From: Micromonospora alfalfae
GTDB lineage: Bacteria > Actinomycetota > Actinomycetes > Mycobacteriales > Micromonosporaceae
Reading direction: 5' to 3'
DNA length: 64,000 bases
NCBI RefSeq assembly: GCF_022230925.1
Contig: NZ_JAKKFH010000009.1
Coordinates: 124,001-188,000 of the forward strand
Made by a program: the position numbers and the translations under genes. The notes under the pieces were generated by a model. That model worked only from the letters and a program-made list of their open reading frames with translations, searched no databases and was not told the origin of the DNA. Positions 1 to 8,474 of the stretch are shown here, one piece after another (positions within the stretch are counted from its first letter, which is position 1; every line of letters starts with the position of its first letter).

Positions 1-921
1 TTGGGCGGGGTCGGTGTCGGCCAGCTCGTCGAGGTAGACGTGGGCGAGGCGACGGCGCTCGGCGGCCAGCAACTCCTCGTCGTCGCGCAGCAGCCCGGTG
101 GCCGCCCGGACCAGCTCCGCCGGGTCGTACGCGATGGAGCCCCGGTTGCTGACGTCACGCAACGCGAGCACTGCGACGTACTCCCGCAGGAAGCGGGCGG
201 CGGCCGGCCAGTCGGCGCGGCCGAGCTTCTCACCCAGCCGGGCCAGGTCGATCGGCCCCACGCCGCGCTCGGCGGCGCGCATGAGCAGGTCGCGCAGTTG
301 GCCGGCGAACGCCCGGGTGCGCAGGGCGGGGCGCAGGTCTGTGGGCCAGCCGACCGGGTCGTCCTCGGGCTCCTCGCCCACCACGTCCAGCAGCTCACGG
401 ATGATCAGATCCTGCTCGGGGCCGGTGAGCAGCCGGGGCGACGGTTCGCCCCGCTCGGCGGCGGCGCGGCGGAGCAGCCCGAAGGCGTACGCCGGGAAGG
501 TGCGCACCAACGGCTCGCGCAGCACCCGGTGGCCGTCCTGCGCGATCCGGGCCTCGATGCGCTGTCGCAGCGCGGTGGCGCCTCGGCGGCCGAAGGTCAG
601 CACCAGGATCCGTTCGGGGTCGGCCCCCTCTGCCACCCGGGCGGCGACCGCCTCGACCAGCGTGCTGGTCTTGCCGGTGCCCGGGCCGCCGAGCACGAGC
701 ATCGGCCCGTCGGTGTGCCCGACCACCTCGGCCTGCACCGGATCGGCCCGCCAGCCGCCGCCGGAGGTCAGCTCGGGCCCGGCCACGCGATCGGGCCCTT
801 CCGACGTGCCGACACCGCCCACTGACGTGCCGCCGCTGGCGAGCACGGAAGCGCCGTCAGGCGTCGTCCCGTCCCCCCGCGCCGGCCCTCCGGGCCGCCG
901 CACCAACCGGTACGCCTGCAT
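1..921 (-). CDS. UvrD/AdnA-type ATP-dependent helicase, N-terminal part (runs off the window)
   Basis: This is the first 307 codons of a superfamily I DNA helicase; the rest lies beyond the left edge. The frame is open from an ATG at 921 to base 1. Near residue 65 is a Walker A motif, GGPGTGKT, followed by ILVLTFGRRGATALRQRI, the typical helicase motif Ia area of UvrD/PcrA/AdnA proteins, and later VYLDELADTDPA, which looks like motif II. In actinobacteria this type of protein is often AdnA, half of a helicase-nuclease that resects double-strand breaks, but the nuclease domain is out of view, so UvrD-like is equally possible. The first 50 residues are Gly/Thr-rich and probably disordered. Confidence 0.75.
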   Translation of the reverse strand, partial: MQAYRLVRRPGGPARGDGTTPDGASVLASGGTSVGGVGTSEGPDRVAGPELTSGGGWRADPVQAEVVGHTDGPMLVLGGPGTGKTSTLVEAVAARVAEGADPERILVLTFGRRGATALRQRIEARIAQDGHRVLREPLVRTFPAYAFGLLRRAAAERGEPSPRLLTGPEQDLIIRELLDVVGEEPEDDPVGWPTDLRPALRTRAFAGQLRDLLMRAAERGVGPIDLARLGEKLGRADWPAAARFLREYVAVLALRDVSNRGSIAYDPAELVRAATGLLRDDEELLAAERRRLAHVYLDELADTDPAQ

Positions 922-995
922 CAGCTCATCCCATCAGACCCATACGACACCCACCCACCCAAACCCCACTCCACACCGCATCCCATCCAGCCTCG

Positions 996-1054
996 TCGAT
1001 CATGAGGTTAGCTGCGCGACACGCCGACGGCGACGTCGACAACTTCATGATCAC
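996..1054. repeat. Dispersed hairpin repeat, GATCATGA type, copy 1
   Basis: An imperfect inverted repeat: the left arm starts cgatcatgaggtta, the right arm is its approximate complement ending aacttcatgatca, and the centre contains cgacacgccg. The same ends and the same centre occur at 45195-45255. It lies between the divergently starting helicase and the 3' end of the LOG gene at 1080, so it may act as a terminator for that gene. Confidence 0.75.
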
Positions 1055-1079
1055 CGCGGCCTGGGTGGGGTTGGGGCGG

Positions 1080-1625
1080 TCAGGTCAGGTGGGATTCCAG
1101 AACGTCGAGGGCCTCGGTGACGGTGGTGGTGACCGTCAGAAGGTCGCGGCCGGCGGGCTTGAGGAACGTCTGGTCGGCCAGCGCGTCGAGCCAGTCCAGC
1201 AGGGGACGGTAGAACCCGTCGGTGTCGATCAGCACCATCGGCTTGGTGTGCAGGGCGAGGGTGGCGGTGGTCCAGACCTCGAACAACTCGTCCAGGGTGC
1301 CCAGCCCGCCGGGCAGGGTGAGGAAGGCATCCGACTTGTCGATCATCAGGGTCTTGCGGCTGGCCATCGAGTCGGTCACCAGCAGCTCGTCCGAGGCCAG
1401 GTCGGCGACCTCCAGGTCGACCAGCGACTGCGGGATCACGCCGACGGTGCGGCCACCGGCGGATCGGGCGCCGTCCGCCAGCGCGCCCATCATGCCGACG
1501 CAGCCACCACCGCTGACCAGCGTGTGCCCGCGCCGGGCCAGCTCCGCACCGGTCTCGGCGGCCAGGTCCAACCAGCGCTGATCAAGGGTACGAGAGGAGG
1601 CGCAGAAGACGCAGATCGCCGCCAT
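1080..1625 (-). CDS. LOG family protein (cytokinin riboside 5'-monophosphate phosphoribohydrolase type)
   Basis: A 181-residue Rossmann-fold protein of the TIGR00730/LOG family, which hydrolyses nucleotide monophosphates to free base and ribose phosphate. It opens with AAICVFCASS, has the SGGGCVGMMGALADGA nucleotide-binding loop, the substrate Arg in DSMASRKTLM, and the family signature LPGGLGTLDELFE. The ATG at 1625 shares one base with the stop of the upstream paralogue (TGATG), so the two are probably translationally coupled. Mycobacterium Rv1205, a LOG protein, lies near dapE in the same way. The physiological substrate here is unknown. Confidence 0.88.
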   Translation of the reverse strand: MAAICVFCASSRTLDQRWLDLAAETGAELARRGHTLVSGGGCVGMMGALADGARSAGGRTVGVIPQSLVDLEVADLASDELLVTDSMASRKTLMIDKSDAFLTLPGGLGTLDELFEVWTTATLALHTKPMVLIDTDGFYRPLLDWLDALADQTFLKPAGRDLLTVTTTVTEALDVLESHLT

Positions 1626-2479
1626 CAGTCGTGGTCCCGCGCCTGCTCGGCGGCGGCCTGCTGGTCTGCGCCGGTGCGCGCGACGGCCTCCTCGCGGACC
1701 GCCTCCTGCTCGGCGGAGAGCGCGGCCTCCGACGCGACGATGTACCGGACCGCCTCGTTGACGTCGTCGGTGAGGCAGATCAGGTCCAGGTCGACCGGCC
1801 CGATCTTGCCGGTGGCCGCCATCGTGTCGCGCAGCCAGTCCAGCAGGCCCTGCCAGTAGGCGACTCCCATGAGCACCACCGGGAACCGGGTGACCTTGCC
1901 GGTCTGCACCAGGGTGAGCGCCTCGAACAACTCGTCCATGGTGCCGAACCCGCCGGGCAGCACGACGAACGCCTGGGCGTACTTGACGAACATCGTCTTG
2001 CGGGCGAAGAAGTAGCGGAAGTCGATGGCCAGGTCGACCCAGTCGTTGATGCCCTGCTCGAACGGAAGCTCGATGCCGAGACCCACGGAGAGCCCACCGG
2101 CCTCGCTGGCGCCCCGGTTGGCGGCCTCCATCACGCCGGGCCCACCTCCGGTGATCACCGCGTAGCCGGCTCGGGCCAGCGCGCCGCCCAACTCCTCGGC
2201 CAACTGGCACTCGGCGCTGTCCGGTGCGCTGCGCGCGGAGCCGAAGACGCTGACCGCTGACGGCACGTCGGCGAGGGTGTCGAAACCCTCGACGAACTCG
2301 GCGAGGATGCGTAGCGCGCGCCAGGCGTCCTTGGTCTTCCAGTCGCCGCGCCCCCGTGAATCCAGCAGTCGCTGGTCGGCGGTGCTGCTCGGGATCGCCC
2401 CTCTGCGCAGGGTGACCGCACCGCGATGCCGCTCCTGTCCCGGACCGCGACCGGCCTCCCGCCCGTTGCTCTGGCTCAT
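1625..2479 (-). CDS. LOG family protein, longer paralogue
   Basis: A 284-residue LOG/TIGR00730 protein. The fold core has VSVFGSARS, GGGPGVMEAANRGA and LPGGFGTMDELFEAL, the same signatures as its downstream neighbour. It differs by a 50-residue basic N-terminal tail and an Ala/Glu-rich C-terminal tail (EAALSAEQEAVREEAVA) likely to be helical. The ATG at 2479 was chosen over one eight codons upstream because it is followed by a typical polar start (MSQSNGRE); the Shine-Dalgarno is weak either way. Two LOG genes in tandem imply a duplication with possible divergence in substrate. Confidence 0.85.
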   Translation of the reverse strand: MSQSNGREAGRGPGQERHRGAVTLRRGAIPSSTADQRLLDSRGRGDWKTKDAWRALRILAEFVEGFDTLADVPSAVSVFGSARSAPDSAECQLAEELGGALARAGYAVITGGGPGVMEAANRGASEAGGLSVGLGIELPFEQGINDWVDLAIDFRYFFARKTMFVKYAQAFVVLPGGFGTMDELFEALTLVQTGKVTRFPVVLMGVAYWQGLLDWLRDTMAATGKIGPVDLDLICLTDDVNEAVRYIVASEAALSAEQEAVREEAVARTGADQQAAAEQARDHD

Positions 2480-2588
2480 GGGGCAACCGTAGTGGAGCAG
2501 CACCGGCCGGGTGCGCGGGGCGGGGACGCCGAGAAATTGTTCGGGATCATGGGCAACTATTCGGCGCTCCCGTACGTCTTACTATTCA

Positions 2589-2601
2589 CATACCGGGTAT
2601 G
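2589..2601. promoter_or_regulatory. Palindrome CATACCGGGTATG, possible operator
   Basis: A perfect 5-bp-armed inverted repeat (catac-cgg-gtatg) 33 bp upstream of the small gene at 2634, next to an AT-rich stretch with a possible -10 box (tactat, 2580-2585). The same motif, with one change in the centre, is at 8444-8456. The cognate regulator is unknown. Confidence 0.4.
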
Positions 2602-2633
2602 CCCCGGCGCGCGCCTTCGGGGGAGGAGACAGC

Positions 2634-2801
2634 GTGATCAGTAACAGCGAGATGATCCGGATCCGTCGCCAGATGCAGCGACGGATCCGAGACGTGGTGG
2701 CCGAACGCCGCCGCACCCGCCAGCAGAACCCAACCCCCACCTCCCCCACACCCTCCGGAACCGATCAAGAGGTTTGCGTCGCCGACAACGGGCCAGGCTG
2801 A
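2634..2801 (+). CDS. Small basic protein of unknown function
   Basis: A 55-residue reading frame starting at GTG with a strong ribosome binding site (gggaggag, 6 nt before the start). The first 30 residues are highly basic and helical (SEMIRIRRQMQRRIRDVV); the middle is a Pro/Thr/Ser-rich linker (PTPTSPTPSG). The last 13 or so residues and the stop are encoded by the left half of the palindromic repeat at 2763-2817, so the repeat has either been inserted into the gene end or adopted as its terminator. No family is recognised. The good RBS and isolated promoter region make it likely real. Confidence 0.55.
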   Translation: MISNSEMIRIRRQMQRRIRDVVAERRRTRQQNPTPTSPTPSGTDQEVCVADNGPG

Positions 2802-2817
2802 CGCAAACCTCTTGATC
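2763..2817. repeat. Perfect 18-bp inverted repeat, GATCAAGA type hairpin
   Basis: Left arm gatcaagaggtttgcgtc (2763-2780) is exactly complementary to the right arm 2800-2817, with a 19-nt loop. It resembles the other GATCA-ended hairpins of this window in its ends and in a gccgaca word in the loop. It lies between the small gene at 2634 (whose 3' end it encodes) and the 3' end of dapE, so it may terminate both. Confidence 0.85.
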
Positions 2818-2862
2818 ACCGGTGGGCTCCGGCGCGAGGCCGGAGCCGGGGCCGGGGCCGGG

Positions 2863-3945
2863 TCAGACCGGGGCCAGCCAGCGGTGCAGGGTTGCCGCGC
2901 CGTCACGGATCTTGCTGATCTCGACGTGCTCGTCGGGGTGGTGGGCGAGGTTCGGGTCGCCCGGGCCGAAGTTCAGCGCGGGAATGCCCATCGCCGCGAA
3001 CCGGGCCACGTCCGTCCAGCCCAGCTTGCCGATCGGTGCGGCGCCGACCGCCGCCAGGAACTCCTTCGCGGGGGCCGCGTCGAGCCCGGGCGCGGCACCG
3101 GCAGCAGTGTCGGTGACTGTCACCTCGAAGCCGGTGAACACCTCACGCAGGTGCGCCTCCGCCTCGGCCGGGGTGCGGTCCGGGGCGAACCGGTAGTTGA
3201 CCTCGACCTCACAGAGGTCGGGAACCACGTTGCCGGCCACCCCACCGTTGATCCGCACCGCGTTCATGCCCTCGCGGTAGTCGCAGCCGTCAATGGTGAC
3301 CCGGCGCGCCTCGTACGTCTGGAGACGTCGCAGCACCTCGCCGGCGGCGTGGATGGCGTTGACCCCGTGCCAGGAGCGCGCCGAGTGGGCGCGTACGCCG
3401 GTCGTGGTGACCACCGAGCGCATGGTGCCCTGGCAGCCCGCCTCGACGATGCCGTACGTCGGCTCCAGCAGCACCGCGAAGTCCGCCTGCAACCACTCCG
3501 GGAACGCCTGGGCGACGAGGTTGAGCCCGTTGTACCGCGACTCGATCTCCTCGGCCTCGTAGAAGAAGTACGTCACGTCGTAGCGCGGCTCGGGCAGCGT
3601 CACCGCCAGGTGCAGCGCGTACGCGGTGCCCGACTTCATGTCGGAGGTGCCGCAGCCGTACATCAGGTCGCCGCGCATGGTCGACGGGAAGTTGTTGTTC
3701 AACGGCACCGTGTCGAGGTGCCCGGCCAGCACGACACGCTGCGACCGACCGAGGTCGGTACGGGCCATCACCGTGTTGCCGTGCCGGTGGGTGGTCAGGT
3801 GCGGTACGCCCCGCAGCACCTCTTCGACACAGTCGGCGATCGCCTTCTCGTTGAGGGACACGGACTCTATGTCGACCAGAGCGCGGGTCAGCTGCACCGG
3901 ATCGGCGAGGACCTCGGGGGTCAGCGGGTTCTCCATGGTTCGCAC
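2863..3945 (-). CDS. dapE: Succinyl-diaminopimelate desuccinylase
   Basis: A 360-residue M20 metallopeptidase-fold enzyme that removes succinate from N-succinyl-LL-diaminopimelate in the lysine/peptidoglycan pathway. Metal-site signatures are visible: AGHLDTVP (His and bridging region), YGCGTSDMKSG (bridging Asp), EAEEIES (catalytic Glu pair), LLEPTYGIVEAGCQG, and a C-terminal HHPDEHVE histidine. The GTG at 3945 is preceded by gaagg at good spacing; an ATG three codons later is the alternative. It is divergent from dapD, only 69 bp away, the arrangement also known for Mycobacterium Rv1201c/Rv1202, so the two probably share a control region. Confidence 0.95.
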   Translation of the reverse strand: MRTMENPLTPEVLADPVQLTRALVDIESVSLNEKAIADCVEEVLRGVPHLTTHRHGNTVMARTDLGRSQRVVLAGHLDTVPLNNNFPSTMRGDLMYGCGTSDMKSGTAYALHLAVTLPEPRYDVTYFFYEAEEIESRYNGLNLVAQAFPEWLQADFAVLLEPTYGIVEAGCQGTMRSVVTTTGVRAHSARSWHGVNAIHAAGEVLRRLQTYEARRVTIDGCDYREGMNAVRINGGVAGNVVPDLCEVEVNYRFAPDRTPAEAEAHLREVFTGFEVTVTDTAAGAAPGLDAAPAKEFLAAVGAAPIGKLGWTDVARFAAMGIPALNFGPGDPNLAHHPDEHVEISKIRDGAATLHRWLAPV

Positions 3946-4014
3946 GGTACCTTCAGGTCTGTCAGCGCGAGGAGCGAGCCGAGGTCAGCTTGGCCGTGAC
4001 CGAGAGGTGTAACA

Positions 4015-4974
4015 GTGACGTCCGCAGATTCCGCCTGGGGCATCGGCCTGGCTACGGTCACCGCAGACGAGCAGGTGCTCGATACCTGGTACCCGACCGG
4101 CAAGCTGGGCCTGGGCGAGCTGCCGTTGGTCGCCGGCGAGGACAAGGCGGACGTGCTCGACCTGCCGCCCGCCGCGCTCGGTGACCGGTCCCTGCCCGGT
4201 CTGCGTACCGTGCAGGTGGTGACCGTGATCGGCTCGTTGGACGACCCGATCAAGGACGCGTCCGACGCGTACCTCCGGTTGCACCTGCTCTCGCACCGCC
4301 TGGTCCGACCCAACCAGCTCAACCTGGACGGCATCTTCGGCAAGCTGGCCAACGTGGCCTGGACGTCCGCCGGGCCGTGCCCCCCGGAGCGGGTGGACGA
4401 GCTGCGGGTGATCGAGCGAGCCGCCGGTCGGCACCTGGCGGTGTACGGGGTCGACAAGTTCCCCCGGATGACCGACTACGTGGTGCCCTCCGGTGTGCGG
4501 ATCGCCGACGCCGACCGGGTCCGTCTCGGTGCGCACCTGGCCGCCGGCACCACTGTGATGCACGAGGGCTTCGTGAACTTCAACGCCGGCACCGTCGGCA
4601 CCTCGATGGTCGAGGGGCGGATCGTGCAGGGCGTGCTGGTCGGCGACAGCTCCGACATCGGCGGCGGGGCTTCCATCATGGGCACCCTCTCCGGCGGCGG
4701 CACCGACAAGATCAGCATCGGTGAGCGGAGCCTGGTGGGCGCGAACGCCGGCGTCGGGATCTCCCTCGGCGACGACTGTGTGGTCGAGGCCGGCTGCTAC
4801 ATCACCGCCGCGTCGAAGGTCACGCTCCCTGACGGCCGGGTGGTCAAGGCCCGGGAGCTGTCCGGCGTCGACGGCCTGCTGTTCTGGCGCAACTCGATCA
4901 CCGGCGGGCTGGAGGCCCGACCGCGCACCGGCCGGGGCATCGAGCTGAACGCCGCCCTGCACGCCAACGACTGA
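4015..4974 (+). CDS. dapD: 2,3,4,5-tetrahydropyridine-2,6-dicarboxylate N-succinyltransferase
   Basis: A 319-residue enzyme of the actinobacterial DapD class, which succinylates tetrahydrodipicolinate using succinyl-CoA. The C-terminal half carries the left-handed beta-helix hexapeptide repeats ([18 protein letters not shown], then [15 protein letters not shown] and [20 protein letters not shown]). [16 protein letters not shown] matches the active-site stretch of the family. The start is GTG at 4015, 7 nt after gagagg. It faces dapE and is followed by a strong terminator. Confidence 0.95.
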   Translation: MTSADSAWGIGLATVTADEQVLDTWYPTGKLGLGELPLVAGEDKADVLDLPPAALGDRSLPGLRTVQVVTVIGSLDDPIKDASDAYLRLHLLSHRLVRPNQLNLDGIFGKLANVAWTSAGPCPPERVDELRVIERAAGRHLAVYGVDKFPRMTDYVVPSGVRIADADRVRLGAHLAAGTTVMHEGFVNFNAGTVGTSMVEGRIVQGVLVGDSSDIGGGASIMGTLSGGGTDKISIGERSLVGANAGVGISLGDDCVVEAGCYITAASKVTLPDGRVVKARELSGVDGLLFWRNSITGGLEARPRTGRGIELNAALHAND

Positions 4975-4977
4975 CGG

Positions 4978-5020
4978 CCCCGTCCGGGTCCGCGGCGTTC
5001 GGCCGCGGACCCGGACGGGG
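4978..5020. terminator. Bidirectional hairpin terminator
   Basis: A perfect 19-bp inverted repeat (left 4978-4996, right 5002-5020) with a gttcg loop, placed between the converging 3' ends of dapD and the subtilase gene. There is no T-tract, as is usual for high-GC actinobacterial hairpins. Confidence 0.85.
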
Positions 5021-5026
5021 TACGCC

Positions 5027-8000
5027 TCAGCGCAACCGGTACGCCTGGATGATCCGTTGGGTCACCGTGTTGCCGGCGGTGTCCCGGGCGGTGGCCCGCA
5101 GCGACACGTGGCCGGGTCCGGCCGGATGCCGCAACACTGCCGACCAGCCGTCGGCCGAGGTGCGGACCAGCTTCGCCCTGCCCCAGGTCTTCCCGCCGTC
5201 GTACGAGACGTCGACGGCGAGCTTCTCCACCCGGGTGGCCGGTGAGCCGGGCTGCCGCTGCACCCGTACCGGTACGACGAAGCCCTGACCGGCCGGAGCG
5301 CTGTTGTCGACCCGCAGCGGCGGCGCGAAGCGCACCGCCGACAGGGGCAGTCGGGCCGGCGTCTCACCGGCGACGTGCCTCGATCGGAAGGTCCAGCTCG
5401 ACTCCACGGCGGTGCTCAGGTCGGTGAAGCTTCGCTGCGACGACATGACGAGCCGGTAGTCGGCCGCACCCGGTGGAACCGCGAACTCGCCGTAGCCGGC
5501 GTACTCGCTCTCGCCGACCAGCTTGCCGTTGCGCCAGAGCTTGGTGTGCTCACTGTCGCTCAACGAGGCGCCCGGGTGCCCGGCCGCGTCGCTGAACATC
5601 GGCACGTCGACAAGGATGGTGTCGCCGACCCGGCTGACGCTCTGGTACGGCCAGCGCGGGTTCGGGAAGGACGGCGCGTACGGCGCCTGGTTCCAGATCT
5701 CCTGGACCGTCCGTCCGGCCCGGTACGCGGTGGGGGTGGAGAAGAGCGCCGCCTTCGGATTCAACCAGCCGTCGTCGTCCACAGTTCCGAAGTAGACCTC
5801 GGACTCCCACTTCACGTTCTTGGTGTTGTAGTGCTCCACCCGCTGGCCGGGCACGACGGTGGGCAGGATCAGCGCGGAGTAGCCGACGTTGTACTCCAGC
5901 TCGGGGATCACGACCCGCTCGGCCGCCATGCCCGGGTAGCCACCCCGGAACCGGTGCACGACGGTGGCCAGGTCCCGCCGGGTGTAGTCGCGGACGAACC
6001 CGGTGGGCATCCGGCCAGGGACCGCCTCGGCCAGCGCGTACAGGTACGGGCTGTTGGCCGGGTCTGGAGCGGTCCACTGGCTGCTGACGGTGCCGACGAA
6101 CTTGTCGGCGGAGGTCGGCTTGCCGAGCTGACCGCTGGTCAGGCCGGTGAACGTCTCCGCCCAGAGCCCGACGCCGTACCCACTGCCGTCGTCGGCGGTG
6201 AAGTTGCCGCTGAGGTCGATCAGTTGCGGGACGGCGGTCCGGTCCGGAACGGTAGTCCGCACCGGCTTGGCCCGGCGGGCGTCCACGACGATCCGGGTGT
6301 CCCGCTCGATCGTCAGTTCGGGCTGCATCAACAGCGACATCCCGCGCTGCTCATCCTCCGGACCGGGCTCGAAGACGAGGCCGGCCAGGCCGTAGTGCCC
6401 CTTGGGCACCCGCACGGTGGCCACCCCGTCGGAACTGACGAGGTCCCAGGATCCGTAGCTGTCCATCCCGAGCAGGAAGCTCCAGTGGTCAGCGGTACGC
6501 GCGCCGGCGCGGTTCAGGTGCTCCACGGTGAGCGTGTAGCTCTCCACCTCCCGGTTCACTGCCAGCGGGGTGACAGCGACCGCAGCACCGGACCGGGCCA
6601 CGATCCGCCCGGTCCAGTAACCGTCGGCGTCGCCGAGGCGGGTGTCAGTGGTGACGGTCGTGGCGGCCGTGCCGCCAGCCGGCACTGTGAGTTGGTTGGC
6701 GCCCAGGACGAACAGGCCGGCCGGTAGCGCCCGACCGCCGGGGCCAGCGCCCTCGACGCTCAGGTCCACTGTGACCGGGGCCGTACCGTCGTTACGCCAG
6801 GTCACCGTACGGGTGATCGGGGCGTCGTCGGCGTGCGGCCAGAGCGTACGCCCGAACGAGACGCTCACCGGGTCGGTGGTGAGCTGCTGGGTGATCGCGT
6901 GTGCGACGTCGACCCGCCCGGCGCCCTGCTGGTAGGCGGTCTGGTCCGGGTGCGGCTTGGCGGCGGCCATCAGGGTGGCCTTGAGCCGGTCGGCCCGCCA
7001 TCCGGGGTGCTGCTGTGCCAGCAGCGCGGCCGATCCGGCGACGTGCGGGGTGGCCATCGAGGTGCCGGAGAGGGCGACGTAGCGGTCCCCCACCGGGTCG
7101 CCGATGACGCCGTTGGCGGACCGTGCGGCGACGATGTCGACGCCGGGCGCTGTGATGTCCGGCTTCAGCGCATCGTCGCCGACTCGCGGGCCCCGGCTGG
7201 AGAAGTCGGCCAGTTCGTCGTCGCGGTCCACCGCGCCCACGGCGAGCCCGGCGTCGGCGCTGGCCGGGGAGCCGACCGAGCCGTCAGCACCGTCGTTGCC
7301 GGCGGCGAGGACGAACAGCGTCCCGGTCTGCGCGGTGAGGGTCTGCACGGCCTCCTCGACCGGGTCGACCTCCGGGGTGTCCCAGCCGCTGAGGCTCATG
7401 TTGACCACGGCGGCCTTCTTCTCCACAGCCGCCCACTGCATGCCGGCGAGGATCGCCGAGTCGGTGCAGCCCGCGTCCTCACAGACCTTGCCGTCCAGCA
7501 GCGTCGCGTCCGGCGCCACACCTCGGTACTTACCACCGGAGGCGGCGCCGGTGCCCGCGATGGTCGACGCCACGTGGGTGCCGTGGCCGACAGTGTCCCG
7601 AGCGTCGGCGACCTCGGTGAAGTTGCGCGCCTCGGCCACCTTGCCGGCCAGGTCCGGGTGGGTGGCGTCGACGCCGGTGTCCAGCACCGCGACGGACACC
7701 CCCGCGCCGGTGAACCCGGCCGCCCAGGCGGCGGGCGCGCCGATCTGCGGCACGCTGTGGTCGAGGGTCACCCGTCGACGGCCGTCCAGCCAGATCCGCT
7801 CGACGCCCCCCGCCGCGTCGAGCCGGGCCCCAGCGGGACCGGTGGCGACCGCCGCCCACACCGCGCCGAGGGAGGACTTGTCGCTGCTCAGGGCGGCACC
7901 GCGGATCAGCGGCAGGTCACGGGTCACCCGCGTGCCGGGCAGTGCGGCCGACGTACGCCGGGCGGACCCCGTCGAGCCGTACGACACCAGCAGCGGCAGG

Positions 8001-8386
8001 GTGTTGCGGTGGGCGTCGTCGTAACCTGCCTCGATCAGCCCGGTGACGTCGAAGAGTCGCCGGTCCACCCGGCCGGAGCGCAGCAACGGCAGCGCGTCAG
8101 TCGGCGTCACGGTGAGGCGTCCGCGCTCGCGCTGGACCAGGAACTGCACGTCCTCGCGGCCGACGCCGGGCCGGGCCGAGGTGCCGGAGGCGGTGATGGT
8201 GACCCGGTCACCGGTGATCAGCGTGACGGTGGCCGAGCGGTTGGCGACGGGTCCACTCGAAGTGGACTGTGGGCCGGTGCCGCCCGGTGTGGCGGGCACT
8301 GTGGCAGCGGCTGAGGCGGGAGCCGGCGCGGAGAGCGCCAGCGCGAACACGAGGCCGAGGGCGGCCAATCTTCTTCCCTGGTGCAA
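5027..8386 (-). CDS. Large secreted S8 (subtilisin-like) serine peptidase
   Basis: A subtilase of about 1119 residues, exported and probably processed extracellularly. The start is placed at a TTG (8386) because gaggagg lies 5 nt upstream and a clean signal peptide follows (QGRRLAALGLVFALALSAP, then APASA for cleavage). An inhibitor-like prosegment spans about 50-210. The catalytic triad is visible: Asp236 in VAVLDTGVDATHPDL, His268 in VGHGTHVAS, Ser443 in GTSMATPHVAG, with the oxyanion Asn in AAGNDG. The remaining 600 residues are beta-rich, Ig/fibronectin-like, ending in KTWGRAKL and TAGNTVTQRI-type repeats. An unbroken frame extends further upstream but has no credible start. Confidence 0.9.
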   Translation of the reverse strand: MHQGRRLAALGLVFALALSAPAPASAAATVPATPGGTGPQSTSSGPVANRSATVTLITGDRVTITASGTSARPGVGREDVQFLVQRERGRLTVTPTDALPLLRSGRVDRRLFDVTGLIEAGYDDAHRNTLPLLVSYGSTGSARRTSAALPGTRVTRDLPLIRGAALSSDKSSLGAVWAAVATGPAGARLDAAGGVERIWLDGRRRVTLDHSVPQIGAPAAWAAGFTGAGVSVAVLDTGVDATHPDLAGKVAEARNFTEVADARDTVGHGTHVASTIAGTGAASGGKYRGVAPDATLLDGKVCEDAGCTDSAILAGMQWAAVEKKAAVVNMSLSGWDTPEVDPVEEAVQTLTAQTGTLFVLAAGNDGADGSVGSPASADAGLAVGAVDRDDELADFSSRGPRVGDDALKPDITAPGVDIVAARSANGVIGDPVGDRYVALSGTSMATPHVAGSAALLAQQHPGWRADRLKATLMAAAKPHPDQTAYQQGAGRVDVAHAITQQLTTDPVSVSFGRTLWPHADDAPITRTVTWRNDGTAPVTVDLSVEGAGPGGRALPAGLFVLGANQLTVPAGGTAATTVTTDTRLGDADGYWTGRIVARSGAAVAVTPLAVNREVESYTLTVEHLNRAGARTADHWSFLLGMDSYGSWDLVSSDGVATVRVPKGHYGLAGLVFEPGPEDEQRGMSLLMQPELTIERDTRIVVDARRAKPVRTTVPDRTAVPQLIDLSGNFTADDGSGYGVGLWAETFTGLTSGQLGKPTSADKFVGTVSSQWTAPDPANSPYLYALAEAVPGRMPTGFVRDYTRRDLATVVHRFRGGYPGMAAERVVIPELEYNVGYSALILPTVVPGQRVEHYNTKNVKWESEVYFGTVDDDGWLNPKAALFSTPTAYRAGRTVQEIWNQAPYAPSFPNPRWPYQSVSRVGDTILVDVPMFSDAAGHPGASLSDSEHTKLWRNGKLVGESEYAGYGEFAVPPGAADYRLVMSSQRSFTDLSTAVESSWTFRSRHVAGETPARLPLSAVRFAPPLRVDNSAPAGQGFVVPVRVQRQPGSPATRVEKLAVDVSYDGGKTWGRAKLVRTSADGWSAVLRHPAGPGHVSLRATARDTAGNTVTQRIIQAYRLR

Positions 8387-8426
8387 CGGATCCTCCTCGT
8401 CAAGCGTCTTGATGGATGGAGTCACA

Positions 8427-8458
8427 TTGACAACCCAGAATTGCATACTGGGTATGCA
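8427..8458. promoter_or_regulatory. Promoter region with palindrome TGCATACTGGGTATGCA
   Basis: A TTGACA hexamer at 8427-8432 is followed by a perfect inverted repeat tgcatac-tgg-gtatgca at 8442-8458, in the 88-bp gap between the divergent subtilase and acetyltransferase genes. The core CATACYGGGTATG is shared with 2589-2601. A repressor binding here would cover the -10 area of the plus-strand gene. Confidence 0.45.
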
Positions 8459-8474
8459 TAATGAAGGCCAAAAA

